Positions 7,454 to 15,835 of a stretch of 64,000 nt of DNA are shown in pieces. The stretch is from positions 1-64,000 of the forward strand of contig CAWGNN010000010.1 in NCBI GenBank assembly GCA_963824105.1, read 5' to 3'. This DNA comes from CAWDVB01 sp963824105. GTDB taxonomy: Bacteria > Actinomycetota > Actinomycetes > Propionibacteriales > Nocardioidaceae. Numbering within the stretch: the stretch's first letter is position 1; every line of letters starts with the position of its first letter. The notes below the pieces were generated by a model, which worked only from the letters and a program-made list of their open reading frames with translations, was not told the origin of the DNA and did not search any database. Position numbers and translations under genes: made by a program.

Positions 7454-9034
7454 ATGGACGAGACAGCAACCCTTCGCGAACGAGACACCCCGGTGCACCC
7501 ACTGCCGGTCTCCGAGACGCCGCCGCACACAGGAACGGTGGTCGCCGCCTGCAGCGCCGTCTTCGCTGCGCAGCTGGCTCTCGTCCTTCCTGCCGCCATC
7601 AACGGCGAGATGCAAAGGGGACTTCAGACCACGGGATCCGAGCTCACCTGGATCTCGGCGGCGTTTCTCGTTCCGATCGCGATGTTCAGTCTCTCGTTCG
7701 GCATGCTGGGCGACCGGTTCGGCCGCCGCAAGATCCTGAGCTTCGGTGCCGCCGCCCTCTCCATCGGGCTCTTGGTCTCAGGAATCAGCGGATCCCTGCA
7801 CGGCCTCTGGGTGGGACAGGCGATCGCTGGACTGGGCGCCGCAGCCCTGTTCCCGACTTCGCTGGCGTCGATCACGGCCCTCACGCCCGGATCGAAGCAG
7901 CGCGCACGCGGTCTGGCGGCGTGGACCACGGCTCTGTCGACAGGTGCACTTGCGGCACCGCCGCTGTCGGCGGCTCTGACCGGATGGAGCGGATTCCGAT
8001 GGGCCTTCCTCGGTGCCGCTGCGCTCGCTGCACTGAGCCTCGCGTTGACTGTCGCGTTGGCCCACGAGTCGCGGTCGCCGGAGCCTCGGCAGTTCGACAT
8101 CCCGGGACAGGTGACCATCGCAGCCGGTCTTCTCGCCCTGCTGTTCGGGGTGATCGAGGCGGCGGAGCGTGGCTTTACTGCCCCGCTCGTCGTGGCCTCG
8201 TTCCTCGTCGCCGTCGTCCTACTCACTGCATTCGTGATCGTCGAGTTGCGGGCAGAACATCCGTTGCTCCAGCTGTCCCTGTTTCGGATCCCGGCGTTTG
8301 CTGGCGCTGCAGTGGTCTCCGTGATCGGGATGCTCGGCTTCCTTGGCGGTGCCTACGCTCTCTCGATCCGCTTGGGCGTGATTCAGCACGAGACCGTGAT
8401 GCGCGCCGCTATACCGTTCGTGATCATCCAGGCCATCACGCCGTTCGTCTGGCCACTGCTCGTGCGTCTGCTGCGGCGCGTCGGGCCCCGCGTCATGCTC
8501 GTCAGCGGGTTGGTCGCGATCGCGTTGGCCGACGTCTGGCTCGTCGCGACTCCGGTGTCGAAGACCGGCATCGTCCCGATCTTGGGAGCCCTTGTCCTCG
8601 ACGGGCTGGGCTTCGGGCTGCTGGTGTCGGCGCTCACTGCGGCTGCGGTCAACGCCGTCCCGGTTCACATGACCGGAATGGCGAGCGCGACCTCCAGCAT
8701 GATGCGCGATCTGGGCCAGACCCTAGCGCCAGCCATCATCGGGAGCATCGCCCTCACCCGGGCCGCGCATCTTGCGACTGCGTCATTGAACGCTGCCGAC
8801 CTCCCGCCTGCCGTCGCGGGACCCGCTCACGCCGTCCTGGAAGCAGGTGGCTCCCTTGCGCTCGCCTCGGTGCCGATGGGACCCCAGGTCGCACAGATCG
8901 CGCAGGACGCGCTCGCGCATGGTTTCAACCTCGGCTTCATCGTCGCAGCAGCAGCATGTGCGGTGGGCGCCGTCATTGCGGCCGTCTTCTGCAAAGGTGG
9001 AAAGAACCCTGCGACCACTCTCGAGGTTCACTGA
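7454..9034 (+). CDS. MFS exporter, DHA2 (14-TM) family
   Basis: A 526-aa transporter with about 14 hydrophobic helices. The loop 2-3 signature GMLGDRFGRRKILS and motif C-like GLGAAALFPTSLASI place it with proton-coupled drug efflux pumps. The start ATG at 7454 is a codon beyond the hydrolase stop, so the two are translationally coupled. Repression by the divergent TetR protein would be typical for an efflux pump. Likely exports the compound or product handled by its operon partners. Confidence 0.85.
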   Translation: MDETATLRERDTPVHPLPVSETPPHTGTVVAACSAVFAAQLALVLPAAINGEMQRGLQTTGSELTWISAAFLVPIAMFSLSFGMLGDRFGRRKILSFGAAALSIGLLVSGISGSLHGLWVGQAIAGLGAAALFPTSLASITALTPGSKQRARGLAAWTTALSTGALAAPPLSAALTGWSGFRWAFLGAAALAALSLALTVALAHESRSPEPRQFDIPGQVTIAAGLLALLFGVIEAAERGFTAPLVVASFLVAVVLLTAFVIVELRAEHPLLQLSLFRIPAFAGAAVVSVIGMLGFLGGAYALSIRLGVIQHETVMRAAIPFVIIQAITPFVWPLLVRLLRRVGPRVMLVSGLVAIALADVWLVATPVSKTGIVPILGALVLDGLGFGLLVSALTAAAVNAVPVHMTGMASATSSMMRDLGQTLAPAIIGSIALTRAAHLATASLNAADLPPAVAGPAHAVLEAGGSLALASVPMGPQVAQIAQDALAHGFNLGFIVAAAACAVGAVIAAVFCKGGKNPATTLEVH

Positions 9035-9035
9035 G

Positions 9036-9998
9036 GTGCGTCTGGCCCGATGGACCGAGATCAGCAACGAAGACGGGCCAGCCTGGCGGGACGGCACGAC
9101 GGGCTTTGTCGCCGACGACCGCGTGTACCAGTTCCGTGAGGGGGCCGACCTTGTCGAGCTGCTGCGTGACGATGGTGGAGCGCTCAGGGACGCCGTCGCA
9201 GAGGCGCTTCTCGGCCCGGGTACACCGCTTGCCAGTGTCCGGTTGCTGCCACCCATCGTTCCCCGCAGCGTCCGGGACTTCATCACCTTCCATCGGCACC
9301 TCGAAGGAGTGACGCGGCGCTTCGGCCAGGAAGTTCCCGACGCTTGGTACGAAGCACCGACCTTCTACTTCACCAACCCGCATTCCATGATCGGCGCCTA
9401 CGACGCCGTGCCCACGCCACCGGGATGCGAGGTGTTCGACTTCGAACTGGAAGTTGCTGTTGTGGTCGGGCGAGACGGATACAACCTCTCGCCCGACCAG
9501 GCTCGTGACCACATCGCCGGCTACACCGTCCTCAACGACTGGTCAGCCCGGGACCTGCAAGCTCGCGAGATGACCATCCAGCTTGGGCCCAGCAAGGGGA
9601 AAGACACCGCCTGCACGCTCGGGCCGTGGATCGTGACCGCTGATGAGCTCGAACACTTCCGCGATGACGAGGGTTTCCTGTCGCTCGACATGGAGGTCCG
9701 GGTCAATGGCGAGGTGGTTGGCCGTGACAGCACCAGTCGTATGTCGTGGACCTTCGAGGAGATGATCGCCTACGCCAGCCGAGGCACGTGGGTTCGGGCA
9801 GGCGACGTGCTCGGCTCAGGTACCTGCGGCAGCGGCTGCCTTGCTGAGCTCTGGGGCAGATCGGGGACGATGGAGCCGCCGCCGCTGCGACCGGGCGACC
9901 ACGTCACGATGACGGTGGAGGGGCTCGGCACGATCGAGAACCTGGTCACGACCAGCGCGCCCGTGGTCCCCCTTGCCCGTGCACGGGTTCGAACCTGA
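9036..9998 (+). CDS. Fumarylacetoacetate hydrolase-family enzyme
   Basis: A 320-aa enzyme using GTG at 9036, one base after the exporter stop. The FAH-fold metal ligands are E137 and E139 (FDFELEVAVVVG) and D168 (LNDWSARD). Family members cleave C-C bonds of acylpyruvates or decarboxylate/hydrate keto acids with Mg2+. Together with the MBL hydrolase this suggests the operon opens and breaks down a small acidic or aromatic-derived compound, with export as overflow. The precise substrate is not deducible. Confidence 0.8.
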   Translation: MRLARWTEISNEDGPAWRDGTTGFVADDRVYQFREGADLVELLRDDGGALRDAVAEALLGPGTPLASVRLLPPIVPRSVRDFITFHRHLEGVTRRFGQEVPDAWYEAPTFYFTNPHSMIGAYDAVPTPPGCEVFDFELEVAVVVGRDGYNLSPDQARDHIAGYTVLNDWSARDLQAREMTIQLGPSKGKDTACTLGPWIVTADELEHFRDDEGFLSLDMEVRVNGEVVGRDSTSRMSWTFEEMIAYASRGTWVRAGDVLGSGTCGSGCLAELWGRSGTMEPPPLRPGDHVTMTVEGLGTIENLVTTSAPVVPLARARVRT

Positions 9999-10468
9999 GC
10001 CGGAACGACGACCGGACGGGGAGAAGCGGCTCGGCCGTTGGATTGCACGCTCGACCTCGATGCCGAAGGCTGAACGCGCGGTCACCGAGCCATCCCGGTC
10101 GTCGATCGGCGGATTCAGGCGGTCGTTGCCACGAGGGGCGGTTCGGAGTCAAACATCGGAGAGGATCCAAGACACCTGCACCGAAGTTGTCGGTGCCTGG
10201 TGGTGGAATCCGCTGATCCTCGAAGGGTGTCGCAGATGCCAGTGCAAGTTGCGCGGGCCGTGAGGGTGCCCGGAGGGCCAACAGGGCAATCGCAGGTGTG
10301 CGCGATGCCCCCGCTACGACTCAAGACTGCGGTCGCGGCCCTCCGGCTTCTCTGGCATCGGAGCTACCGGGGTTTCTGCGACCCCGGTCGGGGAGTCATA
10401 CGGCGCCCATCCAGCCCCCGCGAGAAGAGATCCGTCATGACCCCGTCTGCGCCACGTAGGCTGCTTGG
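9999..10468. other. Non-coding interval before the ABC exporter
   Basis: I see no credible gene in these 470 bp. They contain copy A of a 54-bp repeat (10178-10231). A 31-bp stretch near 10303-10333 (TGCCCCCGCTAC...) is weakly similar to the sequence next to the IS end at 533-563 (about 26 of 31 bases by eye). The segment looks like mobile-element debris. Confidence 0.4.
10178..10231 (+). repeat. 54-bp repeat, copy A (hairpin-bearing)
   Basis: Matches 14526-14579 in the same orientation with 4 differences in 54 bases. It begins GCACCGAAGTTGTCGGTGC, a 7-bp stem with a 5-nt loop. The two copies bracket the ABC exporter operon and the fruK remnant. It could be an end or scar of a mobile unit, or a REP-like element. 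Confidence 0.7.
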
Positions 10469-11401
10469 GTGCACGTCATCGAGACCGCGGGGCTGACGAA
10501 GAGGTACCCGTCCGTTACCGCGCTCGACGATCTCGACGTGAGTGTCGGAGAGGGCGTCACCGGGCTGGTGGGTGCCAACGGCGCCGGCAAGTCGACGCTG
10601 ATCAAGATCCTGCTCGGCCTCGTCCCCGCGACGAGCGGGACGGCGAGCGTCCTCGGGCAGGACGTCGTCCACGAGGGCGCGACGATCCGAGGTCTGGTCG
10701 GCTACATGCCCGAGCACGACTGCCTGCCCGCCGACGTCTCGGCGAGCGACCTGGTCGTGCACCTGGGCCAGATGTCGGGACTCCCGTACGCCGCCGCCCG
10801 TGAGCGCGCCTCCGACGTGCTTCGGCACGTCGGGCTGGCCGAGGAGCGCTACCGGCCGATGGGCGGCTACTCCACCGGCATGAAGCAGCGCACCAAACTG
10901 GCCCAGGCGCTTGTGCACGACCCCCGGCTGGTGCTGCTCGACGAGCCGACCAACGGGCTGGACCCGTCGTCGCGTGACGACATGCTGGACCTGGTCAGGC
11001 GGATCGGGCGGGACTTCGGCATCTCGGCACTGGTGACTTCTCATCTGCTCGGCGAACTGGAGCAGGTCAGTGACCACGTCGTCGTCCTCGACGGCGGCCG
11101 GTTGCTGCGCTCCTCCGCCACCACCGACTTCATGCACGCCACCGGCAGCCTGGTCGTCGAGGTGCAGGGCCGCCCCGACGCCGACCGCGAGCTGGGCCAG
11201 GCGCTGGTCGACGCGGGCCTGGTGGCGCGACCGCTCGGCGGCACCCTCATCGAGGTCGAGGTCCGCGACGAGACCACGCCCGACGTCGTACGCGACCTCA
11301 CCGTCGACCTCGGCCTGGGGCTGGTGCGCATGCAGCAGCGCCACCACCGGATCGAGGACGTGTTCCGCGAGGGAGGTGCGGGCCATGTCCAACCCACCTG
11401 A
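10469..11401 (+). CDS. ABC transporter ATPase (ABC-2 exporter type), first
   Basis: A 310-aa ATPase starting at GTG 10469. Walker A GANGAGKST (35-43), signature YSTGMKQR, Walker B LVLLDEPTNGLDP and an H-loop (TSHLL) are intact. The C-terminal 90 residues resemble the regulatory tail of CcmA/NatA-type exporters. It opens a four-gene operon ATPase-permease-ATPase-permease whose members overlap by 4-17 bp. Substrate unknown; such pairs export lipids, peptides or antibiotics. Confidence 0.85.
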   Translation: MHVIETAGLTKRYPSVTALDDLDVSVGEGVTGLVGANGAGKSTLIKILLGLVPATSGTASVLGQDVVHEGATIRGLVGYMPEHDCLPADVSASDLVVHLGQMSGLPYAAARERASDVLRHVGLAEERYRPMGGYSTGMKQRTKLAQALVHDPRLVLLDEPTNGLDPSSRDDMLDLVRRIGRDFGISALVTSHLLGELEQVSDHVVVLDGGRLLRSSATTDFMHATGSLVVEVQGRPDADRELGQALVDAGLVARPLGGTLIEVEVRDETTPDVVRDLTVDLGLGLVRMQQRHHRIEDVFREGGAGHVQPT

Positions 11402-12290
11402 GCACTCACCCTCCGGGGTCATCCACGACCTCGGCTACCGCTCCTACACCGGACCGCGGCTGGGCGAGGGCCCGGTCGCGTGGGCCTTCTTCCTCACGGG
11501 TCTGCGCAACGCGTACGGCCTGGGCCGGTCAGGTCGCTCCAAGGCGCTCCCGATGATCCTGCTGGGGATGATGCTGCTGCCGGCGCTCATCCTGACCGGC
11601 GTACTCGTGCAGGCCCGCAGCGTGCTCGGCCTCGATCAGCAGCTGGTGCCCTACTCGACGTACCCGCTCACCACGCAGGTGCTCATCTCGGTGTTCGTCG
11701 CAGCGCAGGCCCCGACCCTGCTCTCTCGCGACCTGCGGTTCCAGACGATCACCCTCTATCTCGCGAGGCCGATGCGTCGGTCGGTCTACGTCGTCGTCCG
11801 GGTGGCGTCGCTGACCGCGGCGACGTTCCTGCTGATCGGGCTACCGCTGGTGATCATGTACGTCGGGGGGCTGCTCGCAGGACTGCCCCTCGGCCGGGAG
11901 ACGGGTCTGTTCCTCGGCGGGATTGCCGGTGCCCTCCTGCTGGCCGCCTGCCTCTCCGGCCTGGCCGCGGTGGTCGCTGCGCTGGTCGTCCGTCGCGGCC
12001 AGGCGGTCGCGGCGGTGATCGTCGTGCTGCTGGTCAGCTACACCGTGGTGGCGGCGGTCCAGGGCATCTCCTACGAGGCCGACAGCAAGACCGTCGGCGA
12101 GGTGGCCGGGATGTTCTCGCCCTACACCTTGGTCAACGGGGTCCAGGTCTTCCTCTTCGGCTCTCCCGAGGCCACGATCACCCCGCCGCACGGCACCGCG
12201 ATGGGGCTCGCCTACTGCGCCGCAGTGCTGGTCATGCTGCTCGGCTCGCTCGGCGCCCTGATGGTCCGCTACCGGAGCGTTCAACCATGA
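11385..12290 (+). CDS. ABC-2 type permease, first
   Basis: A 301-aa membrane protein with about six TM helices after a 45-residue cytoplasmic N-terminus (GYRSYTGPRLGEGPVAWAFF). The segment TLLSRDLRFQTITLYLARPM is typical of ABC-2 permeases that pair with a NatA-type ATPase. The ATG at 11385 lies 17 bp inside the previous gene, indicating coupled translation. It should form a heteromeric exporter with the neighbouring ATPases. Confidence 0.8.
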   Translation: MSNPPEHSPSGVIHDLGYRSYTGPRLGEGPVAWAFFLTGLRNAYGLGRSGRSKALPMILLGMMLLPALILTGVLVQARSVLGLDQQLVPYSTYPLTTQVLISVFVAAQAPTLLSRDLRFQTITLYLARPMRRSVYVVVRVASLTAATFLLIGLPLVIMYVGGLLAGLPLGRETGLFLGGIAGALLLAACLSGLAAVVAALVVRRGQAVAAVIVVLLVSYTVVAAVQGISYEADSKTVGEVAGMFSPYTLVNGVQVFLFGSPEATITPPHGTAMGLAYCAAVLVMLLGSLGALMVRYRSVQP

Positions 12291-13201
12291 GTGTCATCGT
12301 GATCGACCACGCCTCGCGGTGGTACCGCAACGTCGTCGCCGTCAACGACGTCTCCATGACCGTCGGCCCCGGGGTCACCGGGCTGCTCGGCCCCAACGGT
12401 GCGGGCAAGTCAACCTTGATCGCCATGATGTCCGGCTTTCTCGCACCCTCCACGGGGACGGTCACCCTTGACGGCGAGGCGCTGTGGCGCAACGAGCAGG
12501 TCTATCGCAAGCTCGGCCTTGTCCCCGAGCGGGAGGCCCTCTTCGACTACCTCACCGGCCGCCAGTTCGTGGTCGCGTGCGCGGAGCTCCACGGTCTCCC
12601 AGACCCGGGCGCCGCGGCTCAGCGGGCGCTCGCAGTGATCGAGATGACCGAGGCACAGGACCGCGAGATCGCGACGTACTCCAAAGGTATGAAGCAGCGG
12701 GTCAAGATGGCCTCGGCCCTGGTGCACGACCCGTCGGTCCTGCTCCTCGACGAGCCGTTCAACGGGATGGACCCCCGGCAGCGGATCCACCTGATGGAAC
12801 TGCTGCGCCGGATGGGCGCCGAGGGCCGCACCGTGCTGTTCAGCTCACACATCCTCGAGGAGGTCGAGCAGGTCGCGCGGCAGATCGAGGTGGTGGTCGC
12901 CGGCCGGCACGCAGCCTCGGGTGACTTCGGGGCGATTCGCCGGCTGATGACCGACCGGCCCAACCGGTTCGTGCTGCGCACCGCCGACGACCGGCTGATG
13001 GCCTCGGTTCTGCTCGCCGACCCGTCGGTCCGCGGCGTCCGGCTCCGCTCGGAGGGCGGCATCGAGCTGGAGGCCTCCGACTTCGGCCGGTTCAGCGAGG
13101 TACTGCCCCGGCTTGCCCGCGAGCACGGCGTCCGGCTGCACGAGGTGACACCGACCGACGAGTCGCTGGAGAGCGTCTTCTCCTACCTGGTCGCCTCATG
13201 A
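12287..13201 (+). CDS. ABC transporter ATPase (ABC-2 exporter type), second
   Basis: A 304-aa ATPase with Walker A GPNGAGKST (35-43), signature YSKGMKQR, Walker B VLLLDEPFNGMDP and SSHILEEVE. It begins in an ATGA overlap with the preceding permease. It is similar in layout to the first ATPase, so the operon carries two complete ATPase/permease pairs, probably from an old tandem duplication or acting as one heterotetramer. Confidence 0.85.
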   Translation: MSVIVIDHASRWYRNVVAVNDVSMTVGPGVTGLLGPNGAGKSTLIAMMSGFLAPSTGTVTLDGEALWRNEQVYRKLGLVPEREALFDYLTGRQFVVACAELHGLPDPGAAAQRALAVIEMTEAQDREIATYSKGMKQRVKMASALVHDPSVLLLDEPFNGMDPRQRIHLMELLRRMGAEGRTVLFSSHILEEVEQVARQIEVVVAGRHAASGDFGAIRRLMTDRPNRFVLRTADDRLMASVLLADPSVRGVRLRSEGGIELEASDFGRFSEVLPRLAREHGVRLHEVTPTDESLESVFSYLVAS

Positions 13202-13914
13202 TCTCGTCGACCATCGTGAGGCTGGGCGTGCGCAGCATTTTCGGACGCAAGCGCGGCATTCTGCTGTTCGTCCTGCCCATGCTCCTGCTGGGCCTGGCCG
13301 TGCTGGTCCGGGCGCTGGTCGGCCAGGACGACGACGCCACCGCGCTCACGCTCAACGGACTCGGACTGGTCGTCCTGGTGCCGTTGATCGCCCTGCTCGC
13401 GACGTCCGGACTCCTCGCACCGGAGATCGACGACGGGTCGGTCTCCTACCTTCTGGCCAAGCCGATCTCCCGCTACACCATCGTGGCCAGCAAGCTCCTG
13501 GTGGCCCTCGCGTGTGTGCTGGTGTTTGCGGCGGTGCCGATGCTGATCGCCGGCCTCGTCCTACGCACCAGCGAGCCCCTGGTCGCGGTGGGCTTCGCGA
13601 TCGGCTCGCTGGCCGGGGGCGCCACCTATTGCGCCGTGTTCGCCCTGCTGTCGGTGATGACCCGGCACGCCGTGGTGTTCGGGCTGATCTACGTGCTCGT
13701 CTGGGAGGGCCTGCTGGGCGGGCTGCTCGACGGCATCCGCTGGCTGAGCGTCACGCGCTGGTCTACCGAGGTGGTCGACAGCGTGTCCGGCCTGTCCCTC
13801 GTCGACGACCTGCCGCTGGCGTACGCCTTGGTGGCGATGCTCGTGGTCTCCGGGGTCGCCACCTGGCGTACCGGCTGGCGGCTGCGCGCGTTCAATCTCA
13901 CCGGCGACGAGTAG
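13198..13914 (+). CDS. ABC-2 type permease, second
   Basis: A 238-aa, six-helix membrane protein beginning in an ATGA overlap with the ATPase. The N-terminal RLGVRSIFGRKRGILLFVLP and central DDGSVSYLLAKPISRYTIV motif match ABC-2 permeases. It closes the exporter operon; no obvious terminator hairpin directly follows. Confidence 0.8.
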   Translation: MISSTIVRLGVRSIFGRKRGILLFVLPMLLLGLAVLVRALVGQDDDATALTLNGLGLVVLVPLIALLATSGLLAPEIDDGSVSYLLAKPISRYTIVASKLLVALACVLVFAAVPMLIAGLVLRTSEPLVAVGFAIGSLAGGATYCAVFALLSVMTRHAVVFGLIYVLVWEGLLGGLLDGIRWLSVTRWSTEVVDSVSGLSLVDDLPLAYALVAMLVVSGVATWRTGWRLRAFNLTGDE

Positions 13915-14048
13915 GTCCCGCCACGCGTCCCAGCCAACCGCATCCCTGCCCGGGAGTAACGGAGGAGTTGCCGGGACCTGTGACGACGCGCCCTCTACGC
14001 ACGAGGTCCCCGTCCCGGTGAGAGGGTCCGGACGGGCCTTACGGTGAC

Positions 14049-14405
14049 GTCCAGAAGCTTGAAGCAGACCCCACGCTCGTCGCCAGGGTCGCGCGAGATC
14101 TCGTGTACGAAGGTGTCGAGGCAGTCCTGGCCACGCTTGGATCCCGCGGAGCAGTGCTCTTCGATCGCGCTGGAGTCGGGCACGCAAGTGCTCCGCCAAC
14201 TGCTGTCGTCAGCACCGTTGGGGCAGGAGACTCGAGCCTCTTTGGATCCTTGCTCGGCGAGGTGCGGGGACCGCCCACCCCGGACCGCCTCGCACTCGCA
14301 GTCGTCTATGGCAGCGCGGACGCGAGCCTGCAGGGAACCGGCATCCCGCGCGCGGAGGATGTCGACCTCCACGCGGTCCAGGTCCAAGGACTCGGCTGTC
14401 CCTAG
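14049..14405 (+). pseudogene. Truncated 1-phosphofructokinase (PfkB family), C-terminal remnant
   Basis: This frame encodes EGVEAVLATLGSRGAVLF, then the PfkB signature VVSTVGAGDSSLFGSLL with the catalytic GAGD Asp, and YGSADASLQGTGIPRAEDV, the characteristic end of FruK. The N-terminal substrate-binding half is missing and no pts genes lie nearby, so it is about the last third of a kinase gene. The frame is open and could start at GTG 14103, but a protein without the sugar-binding lid should be inactive. Confidence 0.75.
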
Positions 14406-14525
14406 TCCGAACGTGCCACTTCGCCCTCGCCCGAAGGCGAACCATGTCCGCAAAGAGAGCCTGACCCGCTACTCCGGACACCCGTTGTGAGGCGATGATC
14501 ATCTCGGCGAGGAGCCGAGACGCTG

Positions 14526-14579
14526 GCACCGAAGTTGTCGGTGCCTGGTCGTGGAATCCGCTGGTCTTCAAAGGGTGTC
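14526..14579 (+). repeat. 54-bp repeat, copy B (hairpin-bearing)
   Basis: Second copy of the repeat at 10178-10231, same orientation, 50 of 54 bases equal, including the GCACCGA/TCGGTGC stem. It lies 4.3 kb downstream of copy A, just past the fruK remnant. Confidence 0.7.
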
Positions 14580-14674
14580 ATCTGGCCTGTCAGTGACTTC
14601 CTTCCCGCGCAGACTCGCCTTGTTTGAGAGTGAGACGGCCAGACGTTCCTCTCTACGAAGGTGAGGTCCCAAGA

Positions 14675-14723
14675 CATCGGTGACAAACGGACCTGCGAAA
14701 CGCGGGTCCGTTTGTCACCGATG
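14675..14723. repeat. Near-perfect 23-bp-stem hairpin
   Basis: Arms 14675-14697 and 14701-14723 are complementary except for one G:T pair, separated only by AAA. Each arm contains CATCGGTGACAAACGGACC. No T-tract follows. AGACATCGGT at its outer edge is shared with the IS481 end at 498-507, suggesting origin from a mobile-element end. It may also act as a bidirectional terminator between the remnant region and the convergent SIS gene. Confidence 0.65.
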
Positions 14724-14815
14724 GATGCGCCCAAGCGCTCACGACAAGTGGGCGGGGGCGTTGAGCCGGTGCCTCGGTTCGGAGAAGAGCCCGATCCACG
14801 CCTCCACTTCCACCG

Positions 14816-15835
14816 TCAGGTGCTGACGGTCACCTTGTTGAGGCCGGTCGGCGAGTCCGGGTTGAGCCCGTGCGCCGCGGCAAGCGCCAAAGCGAGCTGT
14901 TGTCCACGGGCGACAGCGACAATCGGCGCGAGTAGCGCCGAGGCCAGCGGAGGCGTGGAGAGCGTGGCGGTCGCTCCCGGAGCGACGTCGGCGACGTCTG
15001 CTCCGATCTTTCGCAGGCGCACACGGAGATCCGCGATGTCGGAGGTCGTGGCCGGGTCGCCGTCGAAGAGCAGGACTGCCGCACCCGGATGCACCGCTGC
15101 TATGGGTCCGTGCAGCAGGTCCGCGCTCGACGTGCCGATGGCGGTGATCCCAACCGTCTCACGGATCTTCAGTGCGGTCTCGCAGGCCGCTGGCAGCAGG
15201 AACCCGCGTGCGACGGCGAGAAGTGTGGCGTGCTCGGCCCAGTGCTGTGCCAGGTCGAAGGCCGGCTCAGGGTCGGCCAGGGCTTCGTGTACCTGTCCCG
15301 GGAGCTGGTCGAGCGCTGCGCGAGTCATCGGGAGCGGCCCGAGGCCGGCTGCCACGGAGAGCACCGTCAGCATCTGCGCAGTGACGGTCTTCGTGGCAGG
15401 GACCGCCCGCTCGGCTCCCGCTTCCAGGGGCAGGACGAGGTCAGCGCAGTCGGCGAGCGGACTCGACCCGTCGTTGGTGACGGCGATGGTGCGAGCACCG
15501 GCAGCGCTCATGGCCTCGAGCGTCGTCGTGATCTCTGGGGTCTGCCCTGACTGGCTCAGGCCAACGGCGAGTACGCCGCGGCAGTTGCGAGGCTTCTGGT
15601 AGCGCGTCGTCAGGCTCGGTGCTCCGAGTGCCGCTGGCCGTCCCGTCGCGAGCTCGGCCGCGTAGCGTCCGAGGATGGCGGCATTGTCCGATGATCCCCG
15701 CGCGATGAAGACCACCGTCGAGACATCGTCTCCGACGAGATCGGAGACGGCTGAGACGTCCTTGTCGAAGCGAGCGGTTAGACGATTCAGAACATCGGCC
15801 TGCTGGGCCATCTCCTGCTCCATCAACGTGGTCAC
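14816..15835 (-). CDS. SIS-domain sugar-phosphate isomerase/deaminase-like protein
   Basis: A 339-aa protein with two SIS domains. The first shows VVFIARGSSDNAA and GLSQSGQTPEITTTLEAM (phosphate-binding SxSGxT), the second LLHGPIAAVHPGAAVL and LNPDSPTGLNKVT at the C-terminus, the pattern of the GlmS isomerase half without the glutaminase domain (NagB-II/AgaS/FrlB type). Such proteins deaminate or deglycate amino-sugar 6-phosphates. The start overlaps the upstream kinase by 4 bp, so kinase then SIS protein act in sequence. Exact substrate unknown. Confidence 0.8.
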   Translation of the reverse strand: MTTLMEQEMAQQADVLNRLTARFDKDVSAVSDLVGDDVSTVVFIARGSSDNAAILGRYAAELATGRPAALGAPSLTTRYQKPRNCRGVLAVGLSQSGQTPEITTTLEAMSAAGARTIAVTNDGSSPLADCADLVLPLEAGAERAVPATKTVTAQMLTVLSVAAGLGPLPMTRAALDQLPGQVHEALADPEPAFDLAQHWAEHATLLAVARGFLLPAACETALKIRETVGITAIGTSSADLLHGPIAAVHPGAAVLLFDGDPATTSDIADLRVRLRKIGADVADVAPGATATLSTPPLASALLAPIVAVARGQQLALALAAAHGLNPDSPTGLNKVTVST

